Source: Deltaproteobacteria bacterium (GTDB lineage: Bacteria > Desulfobacterota > Desulfarculia > JACQYL01). From it: DNA of 64,000 bases. Below are positions 1 to 7,166 of the stretch, in pieces. Within the stretch, counting starts at the first letter, position 1; every line of letters begins with the position of its first letter. Location: positions 1-64,000 of the forward strand of contig JACQYL010000051.1 of the NCBI GenBank assembly GCA_016208165.1. Reading direction: 5' to 3'. The notes under the pieces were generated by a model. That model worked only from the letters and a program-made list of their open reading frames with translations, searched no databases and was not told the DNA's origin. Made by a program: the position numbers and the translations under genes.

Positions 1-79
1 GGGGAATGGGAAACGCGAGCACCGCGCCGCCTCGGTTGTTGAGATTGTTGCAGAGTTCGATTCTGAGCTTCTCGTTCAT
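1..79 (-). CDS. N-terminus of an unidentified protein, cut by the window edge
   Basis: Only the first 26 codons are in the window. The protein begins MNEKLRIELCNNLNNRGGAV and continues off the left edge. The start is well supported: an AAGGAG Shine-Dalgarno sequence lies eight bases before the ATG at 79. The visible part has no signal peptide or membrane segment and no motif I can assign. Short leaders of this kind occur in iron-sulfur and small cytoplasmic proteins of Desulfobacterota, but too little is visible to name a family. Its promoter should lie in or beside the hairpin-rich stretch to its right. Confidence 0.6.
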   Translation of the reverse strand, partial: MNEKLRIELCNNLNNRGGAVLAFPIP

Positions 80-203
80 GCGTTTCGCTCCTTACCGTGT
101 AAAAGATGGAGGATCCGTGATCCTGTTTCGGCTGTTACCGAAACCATTCTTATCATAATTTCGGTCCCTGTCGCAAAGGCTTGCCGATCGGGATGGAAGG
201 CAC

Positions 204-267
204 GGGGGAACGACGTTCCCCCGGACCCCCTGATGCGGGCTCCGCCCCGCCGGGGCGGGTCGGAGCC
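204..267. repeat. Two adjacent GC-rich hairpins (REP-like)
   Basis: Hairpin one is GGGGGAAC, a 3-base loop, then GTTCCCCC (204-222). Hairpin two spans about 238-267, with GGCTCCG pairing with CGGAGCC around an inner CCCCG/CGGGG stem. The blocks GGACCCCC (223-230), TGATGCGGGC (231-240) and GGTCGGAG (258-265) recur in the same order at 62386-62420, so this belongs to a dispersed repeat family and is not a gene. No open reading frame here looks protein-like. Confidence 0.6.
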
Positions 268-322
268 GAACTGGCGCGCCTCTCCGAGAAATACCCGTAA
301 CTGACTTGGAATATGCACATAT

Positions 323-362
323 GTTGGGTTACGCTCGTTGCGCTCGCTAACCCAATCTACAA
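323..362. repeat. Dispersed palindromic repeat, copy A
   Basis: A 40-base element beginning GTTGGGTTACGC and ending AACCCAATCTACAA. The arms TTGGGTTA and TAACCCAA can pair. It matches a second copy at 62328-62367 with three differences. Similar GTAGGTTGGGTTA...TAACCCAAC elements are familiar from intergenic DNA of many unrelated bacteria. I infer a REP-like, non-coding repeat. Confidence 0.7.
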
Positions 363-378
363 ACCCATGCCTTTCGCA

Positions 379-403
379 GCCTCTCCGCCGAAGGCGGCGA
401 GGC
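379..403. repeat. 11-bp stem hairpin in repeat cluster
   Basis: GCCTCTCCGCC and GGCGGCGAGGC pair at 10 of 11 positions across a GAA loop. It sits between the palindromic repeat at 323-362 and the terminator-like hairpin at 429-464, and makes 204-464 an almost continuous run of foldable elements. Confidence 0.55.
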
Positions 404-428
404 CTGCCTGAAAAGCTTTGAAAAGGGG

Positions 429-464
429 TGCGGGGGAAGACTTTCTCGAAAGTCTTCCCCCGCA
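429..464. terminator. 17-bp perfect inverted repeat, likely bidirectional terminator
   Basis: TGCGGGGGAAGACTTTC and its exact reverse complement are separated by only two bases. It lies 35 bp past the restored stop codon (499) of the minus-strand MBL-fold gene. On the minus strand it is followed by CCCCTTTTCAAAGCTTTT, which is moderately T-rich, so a role in ending that transcript is plausible. It may also simply be another member of the local repeat cluster. Confidence 0.55.
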
Positions 465-498
465 AGACATTACAAGGCGTTCGATCGCCGCGAATCTC

Positions 499-1579
499 CT
501 AATCGCCGGGCTGAATGGCGCGGATGACGGATTCGATATGGTCGGTCCCGGTAGCGAGGAAGGTATCGGATTCACGTAGGACGACGTCTCCGCTCGAGAG
601 GAGCAACTCGAGATGGCTGAGGATTTCGTGTACGGCCAGCAGGCTGCCGTGTCCTCTCAGCAGGGATTCTTCGAAGTTCCCCGCAGCGCTGGATGTGATG
701 CCCGATCAGCTCGTCCACCCGTTCGTCCAGGCTCATCCAGTTCCACACGGATTTGTAGTACAGGCGGTGCGCCGGAAGCACGATCATGCCGGGGTGGGCT
801 TGAGCGATCCGTCCGAGCTTTTTCAGCGAGCGTATATACGCCCTGAGGCCATAGATCCGATCGCCCTGTTCATAGCCGGGCGGAAGAATGCCCTTCGTCA
901 GGTTGTGAAACTCCTCCCGGGTGGGATGTGGGGTGATATCCGGCAGCACGGTGTCGCCCACCAGGATGGCTTCTTCACCGATTCGGACGGCCAGGGAGTC
1001 GGGGCTGTGGCCCGGAACGTAATACACGTGGGTCGCGCCGTCGAGGGTGCTGTCAGCGCCCGGAATGGTTTGGATCCGCAAGCTGCTTCTGGTTTTGTGG
1101 TACTGAACGCAATGAGTGTCGGAAAAGGCTTTGGGCATGGGACAGTGCCAGCAGGAAGCGGGAAATCCCCGGGCGGCGCGGGGAGGTGTTTTCGTGGGAT
1201 AGAAGCGTATCAGGCGATCGTAATTTTCATGAGCCCTGATGTTTACAGGGGCCACGCGGGCGATCTCGGCGAGGCCTCCGTCATGATCTTCATGCCCGTG
1301 GCTCAAAAGGATGCACTCGAGGTCTTTGACGGCCAGGCCCAAGCGATCCATGAGCCCGAGGAGTTTAGCGCCCATGCCTTTGTTGCCCGTGTCCACCATG
1401 AAAGGGGTGTCCGCGAGCACGATGTAGTTCCACGTGGGCCCGAGGTCCCAGTCGCCGCCGTAATCATTCTCCGTGCCCAGGGCGAAGATCTTCACGCCCG
1501 ACGGGAGGTCCACCCGAAAGGCCATGTTGTTTCCCCGGTCATCTCCTTTTTGAATAACTTCAATCGAGTTTCTCGACAT
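499..1579 (-). pseudogene. Metallo-beta-lactamase-fold hydrolase, internally disrupted
   Basis: An MBL-fold metal hydrolase of the glyoxalase II/RNase Z superfamily; substrate unknown. The N-terminal part is intact: the zinc-binding HxHxDH motif is SHGHEDHDGG at residues 93-102, followed by later metal ligands in YYVPGHSPDS, GDTV and LPAHR. The frame runs open to 572, but after HHIQRC it turns into arginine-rich non-protein sequence. Shifting by one base at the C4 run (679-682) gives a natural C-terminus, NFEESLLRGHGSLLAVHEIL and onward, ending in TAG at 499-501. Relatives as I recall them have about 20-25 residues between these two blocks, so the lesion is probably a small deletion with frame change rather than a one-base error. 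The start ATG at 1579 has a GAGGA site. Family call is secure; whether the break is real is not. Confidence 0.8.
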
Positions 1580-1905
1580 GATACGGTTCCTCTAAAACGG
1601 CCTCAGCGGACAAAGACCGTAAGCGTATGAACATGGATGAAGGTTCGCATGGGTACGGATGTCGGGTTTATGAATCAGGTGCAGGATGCGATCTACTGGT
1701 GTACACCCCTCGGAGCCATTTATCCAGAAAAAGAAGCCGCATCCGTGCAGGGGTCTTTGGGCATCTTTTCGAATGCAACCAATTCACCCTACAGTAAGGT
1801 ACGAAATGGAACCGTAGGAAATCCGGCCGGATCCGGAGGGATTTGGGGATGGACGAAGGGTTCCCCATTGGAAACCTGAAACGCGAGCCGGCCCTGCCGT
1901 CCGTG
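1580..1905. other. 326-bp gene-free interval
   Basis: Between the GNAT gene and the MBL-fold gene, both on the minus strand. Short open frames exist on both strands but none has a ribosome binding site or protein-like composition. I see only an imperfect palindrome around 1819-1845 (GGCCGGATCC region). The promoter of the MBL-fold gene presumably lies at its right-hand (low-coordinate) end. Confidence 0.5.
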
Positions 1906-2340
1906 TTAGTCCAGGTAGCCGCTCTCCGGATCGGACATGAAGGGATTCAACACCGCCATGGCCGTACGCATTCTCCTGAAGCCGCATTTTTCGTAAAACC
2001 CTTCCCGGCCCGGAACCGCGTATAATATGATATTGTCCACGGGCAGTTGCTCGACCAAACGGCGCATGATTTCCTTGCCCATGCCCTTGCCCTGATATTC
2101 GGGAAGCAGCACGACGTCGTACACCGCCGCCTGATATTCCCCGTCGCTGAGGGCCCTCCCAAGCCCTACAAGTCTCGTCGAATCAAACACGAACACGGCG
2201 GCGGCGCTTGCCTCGAAAGCCCTCCTCAGCTTTTCAGGATCCCGCTTGTTCTTACCAAGGGGTGCGCGTTCAAAAACGGTGGCCGCTTCGTTCCAGTCCA
2301 CCCGGGTTCGGTCCGTCGAGTATTCCATGGGACGTATCAC
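1906..2340 (-). CDS. GNAT-family N-acetyltransferase
   Basis: A 144-residue single-domain acetyltransferase of the GNAT fold, which transfers an acetyl group from acetyl-CoA to an amine. The acetyl-CoA-binding motif A is clear at about residues 76-98: VVLLPEYQGKGMGKEIMRRL (the Q/R-x-x-G-x-G/A pattern). It is followed by the usual C-terminal block with ILYAVPGREGFYEKCGFRRM. The GTG start overlaps the TGA of the upstream zinc-finger gene (GTGA), so the two are translationally coupled; an in-frame ATG four codons later is an alternative start. Substrate cannot be read from sequence. Confidence 0.85.
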   Translation of the reverse strand: MIRPMEYSTDRTRVDWNEAATVFERAPLGKNKRDPEKLRRAFEASAAAVFVFDSTRLVGLGRALSDGEYQAAVYDVVLLPEYQGKGMGKEIMRRLVEQLPVDNIILYAVPGREGFYEKCGFRRMRTAMAVLNPFMSDPESGYLD

Positions 2341-2699
2341 CAGAGAACCAGAACCCGTTTACCATCCTCCAACATTTTGCCCCGGAGCTTTTCCATGTGC
2401 CGGAGGGTGGCTACTTCCCGCTGCAATTGCTCGGGTCTGATGTTCAACCTTCGAGCCACTTCCGCGGGTTCCGCCCCGCCGGTTTGCTCGAGGATTTCGA
2501 GGATCCGCGTCTGCAACTGCGTGAGCTGAGTATCGGCCGTTCCGGTCCGAGGGAATGACTTGGCGCTGTGGACGGCCCAAGGGTCGCACGTACGGGATGG
2601 TGAAAGGTGATCCATGTAACAGTCTTCGCATACCATTTGACCGAAGAGGTCTCTCTCTTCTCCGCTCTCCATTTCAGCGCCGCATTTTTGGCAATTCAT
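2337..2699 (-). CDS. Small zinc-finger plus winged-helix-like protein, function unknown
   Basis: About 120 residues starting MNCQKCGAEMESGEERDLFG. The N-terminus holds two CxxC pairs (CQKC and CEDC, about 20 residues apart), typical of a treble-clef or ribbon zinc site. The C-terminal half (from LTQLQTRILEILEQTGGAEP) reads like a winged-helix DNA-binding domain with a recognition helix near RRLNIRPEQLQREVATL. ATG 2699 was chosen because AAGGAG lies nine bases upstream; a frame start twelve codons earlier lacks such a site. It is coupled to the GNAT gene that follows. A regulatory role is inference. Confidence 0.7.
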   Translation of the reverse strand: MNCQKCGAEMESGEERDLFGQMVCEDCYMDHLSPSRTCDPWAVHSAKSFPRTGTADTQLTQLQTRILEILEQTGGAEPAEVARRLNIRPEQLQREVATLRHMEKLRGKMLEDGKRVLVLW

Positions 2700-2919
2700 C
2701 CGATTACTCCTTGTCTCTGACTGGACGGTTTCCATGGAAACCGGTAAGGGCTGTCACCGTGCGAGACGAAACGGTCGTCCGCTGCGTCGGCCGGGATTAT
2801 CCAATCAGATTCCAGTGGAAAAGGAATCGCCCATTTGGGCCATAAGACGATTTTTTTTGCATTTGAAGAGTCCGGCCGGTTCAATTTTTTCCCGCGTGCG
2901 CGCTGCTCCATGGGGGCTT

Positions 2920-3906
2920 TCATTTTCGCGGGAGAGAAGCCTTCAGGGACTCCAGGTCCGATTCCACCATGGTTTGGATCAGTTCCTCGAACCGGACTTT
3001 AGGCTTCCAGCCCAACCTTTTTTTCGCTTTGGAGTAGTCTCCCCTCAACTCGAGTATATCCGCAGGCCGGAGGAACCGCTCGTCCACGACCACGTATTTT
3101 CCCCAGTCCAGGCCGGCGCAGTTGAACGCGTACTTGAGCAGCTCCCGAACGGAATGCGTTTTCCCCGTGGCGATGACGAAGTCTTCAGGCTGGTCCTGTT
3201 GCAGCATCAGCCACATGGCCTCCACGTATTCCCCCGCAAAGCCCCAATCCCGTTTGGCTTCGAGATTACCCAGTCTCAGTTCATCGGTCAGACCCAATCG
3301 TATGCGGGCCAGTGTTCTGGTCACCTTTCGCGTTACGAATTCGAACCCTCGTCTGGGAGACTCGTGGTTGAACGAGATACCGCTCACGGCATACATATTA
3401 TGAGCGTCTCTGTAATGGGTGGTCAGGTGATATCCGGCCACCTTGGAAATACCATAAGCGGATCTGGGTCTGAACGGCGAATCCTCGTTCTGCGGAGTCT
3501 GAGTGGTGTTTCCGTACATTTCGCTGGACGCGGCAAAAAAGAATCTGCAGGACGGCGCTATTTTCCGCAGGGCCGCCAGAACATAATGGGTCCCGTTGAT
3601 GTTGGTGTTCAGGGTGGAAAACTCGTCCTCGAAGGAATAGCTGACGAAGCTCTGGGCCGCCAGGTGGTAGCATTCGTCGGGCCGGACCGATTCGATGACG
3701 TTGAAAATGCTGGCGAAATTGTCCACAGAGGCGGCGTGAAGTTTCAGGCGATCCCTGAGGTGTCGAATCCGCCATAACCTGTGTTCCGGGTCCAAGAGCG
3801 CTATCCTTCGCAGCGTTCCGTGGACCTCGTACCCTTTGTTCAACAGCAGTTCGGCCAGATAGGATCCGTCCTGGCCGGTGATTCCGGTGATCAATGCTCG
3901 TTTCAT
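2920..3906 (-). CDS. gmd: GDP-mannose 4,6-dehydratase
   Basis: A 328-residue extended short-chain dehydrogenase that converts GDP-mannose to GDP-4-keto-6-deoxymannose, the precursor of GDP-fucose, rhamnose and perosamine in cell-surface glycans. The Rossmann motif is GITGQDGSY near residue 7, typical of Gmd. The catalytic YxxxK is in SAYGISK, with the Ser/Thr partner in AASSEMYGN; NHESPRRGFEFVTRKVT is the Gmd substrate-loop signature. The open frame extends about 108 codons upstream, but that part has no homology, and ATG 3906 begins directly with the conserved MKRALITGITGQDGS. The gene stands alone. Length is at the short end of the family but all blocks are present. Confidence 0.93.
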   Translation of the reverse strand: MKRALITGITGQDGSYLAELLLNKGYEVHGTLRRIALLDPEHRLWRIRHLRDRLKLHAASVDNFASIFNVIESVRPDECYHLAAQSFVSYSFEDEFSTLNTNINGTHYVLAALRKIAPSCRFFFAASSEMYGNTTQTPQNEDSPFRPRSAYGISKVAGYHLTTHYRDAHNMYAVSGISFNHESPRRGFEFVTRKVTRTLARIRLGLTDELRLGNLEAKRDWGFAGEYVEAMWLMLQQDQPEDFVIATGKTHSVRELLKYAFNCAGLDWGKYVVVDERFLRPADILELRGDYSKAKKRLGWKPKVRFEELIQTMVESDLESLKASLPRK

Positions 3907-4410
3907 AGTAGTTTCGCTTGCCGGAGCTAATGCGGAATGCGCCGGCTCCGGTTGAATGCCGTTAAAGGGCAAATGACAAAAAAAGCGACACCCTTCCGGA
4001 CTTCGGAATTCGGTCGGACGCACGGATGGACTTGACACCCGTCGAAAGCAGCCCCATTTTGGCACAAAATCGGGCTCATTTAAAGTTACGCGAGGGGCAA
4101 ATTTTGGTTTTTTCAATCTTGTTCGGTGCGACAGACAAAGATCGTAACCTGAGTGACAAATTCCGCCGCCCCCGTTCGGCCGATCCCGGCGCTGAAGGTC
4201 CGCAAAATCCGGGTATGTGGCATAAGTCACGGGAATCCAAGAAACTACCTCATGCCGGCTCCTGACATCCGATTGGTACGAAGCTTGCTTGTAATTCCTG
4301 TTGACTGAAGCGTTAGAGACCTAAAACGAGCCATGGCCCCGTTCTTGTTATTGCAGATGGGCCGGCTTTAGATACCGCCCGGCACAGAGGGATGTGAGGT
4401 TTAGATTGTG
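3907..4410. other. About 500-bp divergent intergenic region
   Basis: Lies between gmd (minus) and the secreted metalloprotease (plus), so it should carry both promoters. It contains AT-richer stretches near 3965-3985 and 4075-4125. A TTGGCAC at about 4057 resembles half of a sigma-54 site, but the spacing to the following GC is wrong. Short open frames here look non-coding. Confidence 0.4.
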
Positions 4411-6129
4411 ATGTATGCTCGCCGTCCGACTTGGATGGGCCTGGCGGCCTTCCTCGTATTCGTACTGATATCTTCGGGTGTTTCCGTTGGCCCTGCTCGG
4501 GCTGAAGACAATCCGAAAGCGATTTCAGCCCCGGGGTTGGGAGCCGATCGGATAAAAAGCGCCTTGTTTGCCGCGCCCGGCCGACGGGGAACCCTGGACT
4601 GGAGTGACGATCTCACGGTTAATCGCAGTCGATTCGTGGATGTGAAGACGGCCCTGCTTTCGGGCGCCGAAACCAGGGGGGCTGCAGCGCTCCCCGCAGG
4701 GGCCGTTGTCGACTTGAACCTCTTCGATGACGTGGAGTTTCCAGCCGTACTGGAGAGATTAGACCCCCTTGCTTCGGGCGGTTTTACCTGGGTCGGCCGG
4801 CTTGAAAATGTGGACCGAAGCCTGGTCACGCTTGTCGTCGAGAACGACATCGTTATGGGCAACATCGCACTGCCCGGCGGTGTCATGTATCAGGTGCGTT
4901 ACGCGGGGAACGGTGTTCACGCGGTGCGAGAGATAGATCAAAGCATGTTTCCTCCCGAAGCCGAGCCGATTCCGGCGGCACTGAGGCCGAGCGTTCAGGA
5001 GCCCGGGATGAGCTCTTCCGCGGTGGCGGCGGACAGTGGTTCCACCATAGATGTTTTGGTGGTGTATACGCCTCTTGCGCGAGTCGCTGCCGGCGAAACC
5101 GCGGACGCCATCCAAGCCCTGATTGCATTGGCTGTGAGCGAGACCAATTCGACGTACCAAAATAGCGGGATCGATCAGCGTTTGAACCTGGTTCACACGG
5201 CTGAAGTCAATTATACGGAAGGAGACATGACGAATGCCTTGTACCAGCTCACAAGCACCACGGACGGCATCATGGACGAGGTTCACTCCCTGCGCAACAC
5301 CTATTGCGCGGATGAGGTGGTGTTGATTGTGGCCACCGGGGCCTACTGCGGTATTTCGTGGGTCATGAGCTACGTTTCCGCCGGTTTCGAGTCACACGCC
5401 TTTGCGGTGGTGCTGAGCAACTGCGCTGCAGGATACTTCAGCTTCGGCCACGAACTGGGGCACAACATGGGAGCTCAGCACGATTGGTTCGTCAGCTCGG
5501 CCACCCTGCCCTATCCATACAGCCACGGCTACGTCAATACCGTGGACCGATGGCGCACGGTGATGGCCTATAACGATGCATGCAGCAGTAACGGGTTCAA
5601 TTGTACGCGAATACCGTACTGGTCGAATCCCGACGTCACTTATGGGGGAGCGCCCACGGGTGTGCCTGAAGGTGAGGCCGGCGCCGCGGACAATCGCAAG
5701 ACACTCAACACGACCGCCTTCACCGTTGCAAACTTCCGACAGAGCTGCGCCGGTTCGCCTCCGGCTGCCGCCGTACCGATGTCTCCCACTGGAATCGTTA
5801 ATGACACCACTCCTACCTATATCTGGAGTTCGGCGTCGGACAGCACGACGTATTACCTGGCCGTAACCGGGACCGGGGGCAGTGTACTGCAAACGAGTTA
5901 CACTTCCGAGGAGGTGTGCTTCGAAGACACGTGTTCCGTCACTCCCGCGGCGGCTCTGGTTGCGGGCGACTACACCTGGAAAATTCAGACGTGGAACTCG
6001 TTTGGATACGGGCCCTGGAGTTTCGATACCTCCTTCACGGTCAAGTCGGGTGGCCCGGCAGGAGACGGGGGGATTGCTCTAAATAAGATTCTGATGATTT
6101 TACTCGACCTCCTCGATGAGGAGAATTGA
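4411..6129 (+). CDS. Secreted reprolysin-like zinc metalloprotease (metzincin)
   Basis: A 572-residue exported endopeptidase. An N-terminal signal peptide (hydrophobic AAFLVFVLISSGVSV, cleavage after PARA near residue 31) is followed by a prodomain-like region. The metzincin catalytic site HELGHNMGAQHD (H347, E348, H351, H357) is followed by a Met-turn in TVMAYND. These features match the M12B-like bacterial metallopeptidases. The C-terminal 120 residues (after PMSPTGIVNDTTPTYIWSSA) resemble a beta-sandwich carbohydrate- or surface-binding module. The last 20 residues are hydrophobic and then acidic (ILMILLDLLDEEN), which could act in sorting. Start: ATG 4411 or the GTG just before it. It has no operon partner and ends before a strong hairpin. 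Confidence 0.88.
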   Translation: MYARRPTWMGLAAFLVFVLISSGVSVGPARAEDNPKAISAPGLGADRIKSALFAAPGRRGTLDWSDDLTVNRSRFVDVKTALLSGAETRGAAALPAGAVVDLNLFDDVEFPAVLERLDPLASGGFTWVGRLENVDRSLVTLVVENDIVMGNIALPGGVMYQVRYAGNGVHAVREIDQSMFPPEAEPIPAALRPSVQEPGMSSSAVAADSGSTIDVLVVYTPLARVAAGETADAIQALIALAVSETNSTYQNSGIDQRLNLVHTAEVNYTEGDMTNALYQLTSTTDGIMDEVHSLRNTYCADEVVLIVATGAYCGISWVMSYVSAGFESHAFAVVLSNCAAGYFSFGHELGHNMGAQHDWFVSSATLPYPYSHGYVNTVDRWRTVMAYNDACSSNGFNCTRIPYWSNPDVTYGGAPTGVPEGEAGAADNRKTLNTTAFTVANFRQSCAGSPPAAAVPMSPTGIVNDTTPTYIWSSASDSTTYYLAVTGTGGSVLQTSYTSEEVCFEDTCSVTPAAALVAGDYTWKIQTWNSFGYGPWSFDTSFTVKSGGPAGDGGIALNKILMILLDLLDEEN

Positions 6130-6174
6130 TTCCGCGGCGTTGACAGGCCCGATCATACCCTTCGACGTGAAACG

Positions 6175-6195
6175 AACGCGGTCATTGACCGCGTT
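6175..6195. terminator. Bidirectional hairpin between convergent genes
   Basis: AACGCGGTCA and TGACCGCGTT form a perfect 10-bp inverted repeat around a single base; on the plus strand it runs into TTTGGATTT. It lies between the convergent ends of the metalloprotease gene (6129) and the RemA-like gene (6347), the expected place for a shared terminator. Confidence 0.65.
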
Positions 6196-6346
6196 TGGAT
6201 TTCGTTACGCAGGAACCGACGATCCCTTGAGCACGTTCTCATCCTCTCGTGCGTCCCGGACCGCGGACTCCGTCCTGTGCGTTTCGATCGGAACCATGCC
6301 GGAAGGATTCCGGCGAAAACGGCGACGTCCGGCGGACACGCCGGCG

Positions 6347-6610
6347 TCAGCGATTTGCGGAATCGGGCGCCAACGACTGTGTTAAAGGCTCGGGAGACTT
6401 GCCCGTCAAAATCACGTGACCGGAATTCATAATCAAGATGCTCTGAGACGCCTTTCCCTGTCCCGTATTTAACAATTTGCCTTCCCGCTTGGCCTGCGCT
6501 CGCATCTTCCTGGCTATCGAAGGTCGCCCATCGGTTATCGGAACGATCTTGATCACTCGTCCGGAAACCACATAATTGCCGGGTTCCAGATTTAGCAAGG
6601 GATTTTTCAT
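6347..6610 (-). CDS. RemA-like (DUF370) small DNA-binding regulator
   Basis: An 87-residue protein starting MKNPLLNLEPGNYVVSGRVI. It follows the DUF370/RemA pattern closely: a short beta-strand opening with GNYVVSGRVIKIV, a central basic helix (ARKMRAQAKREGKLLNTGQG) and the closing strand block SILIMNSGHVILTGKSPEPL. In Bacillus, RemA is a DNA-binding activator of extracellular matrix operons that forms ring-shaped oligomers. The start ATG 6610 has an AGAGGAA site five bases upstream and begins exactly at the family N-terminus; longer frames through the same region are not protein-like. An exact 16-bp tandem repeat lies about 125 bp upstream and may be its binding site. Target genes are unknown; the gene encoding PBP1A is divergent. 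Confidence 0.8.
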   Translation of the reverse strand: MKNPLLNLEPGNYVVSGRVIKIVPITDGRPSIARKMRAQAKREGKLLNTGQGKASQSILIMNSGHVILTGKSPEPLTQSLAPDSANR

Positions 6611-6734
6611 TCCAATTCCTCTGATAGTTTGATGATGCGCCAGCAGTGGTTTGCATGCTTTGGATATAGGGATCGGAGCGTGACCGGCGCCGAACGACCG
6701 CAAGCCCATGGCGGAAGGACAAAGATTGAATCGT

Positions 6735-6766
6735 TCGGTTTCCATACATATCGGTTTCCATACATA
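6735..6766. repeat. Exact tandem duplication of a 16-bp unit
   Basis: TCGGTTTCCATACATA occurs twice head-to-tail with no mismatch. It lies in the 556-bp divergent region between the RemA-like gene (minus, start 6610) and the gene for PBP1A (plus, start 7167). Two identical sites about 1.5 helical turns apart suggest a regulator-binding array. The rest of this region (6611-7166) holds no convincing gene. Confidence 0.75.
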
Positions 6767-7166
6767 GTAGACGTAAACAGTTGCTACGGTCAAGAGGGGC
6801 GGGGCGATCGAAGCCATTTTCCCGATGCGCCTGCCGGATCCCCCTCCGGATCTTGGTCCTATGTTGGGCCGGCGGATGCATGAGGCATCCGGAGCGGATT
6901 TCAGCACGATCAAGAGCAAGAAGTGGAAACCGGTTGCATTCGATAGGTCCTATTGGAGGAAGTGGATGTACCCGAACATATCCGATCTTGCCGGGACGGG
7001 TTTCCGAGGGAGAAGCGAAGTCTGGTTGCAACCGGCGAAGTGTTGGTTTAGCATATATTGAGTGTCCCGGTTTGTTCGGGATCGGCGATTTCGATTATGA
7101 TTCCGGCCGTCCGGATGAGTCGAGAGAAGAAAGGAACCGGCGGGGCCGGGTGAATTCGAAACGAAT

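Noticed and set aside
76-465. 129-codon minus-strand frame over the repeat cluster
   Set aside because: It runs through several hairpins and repeats; the translation is arginine-rich and not protein-like.
515-1630. 371-codon plus-strand frame opposite the MBL-fold gene
   Set aside because: Antisense shadow; the minus strand carries the HxHxDH motif and family blocks.
4050-4075. Sigma-54-like TTGGCAC
   Set aside because: The downstream GC element is at the wrong distance and lacks TTGC.
6153-7031. 292-codon minus-strand frame overlapping the RemA-like gene
   Set aside because: A different frame holds the DUF370 protein with a good ribosome site; this one is low-complexity and crosses the tandem repeat.
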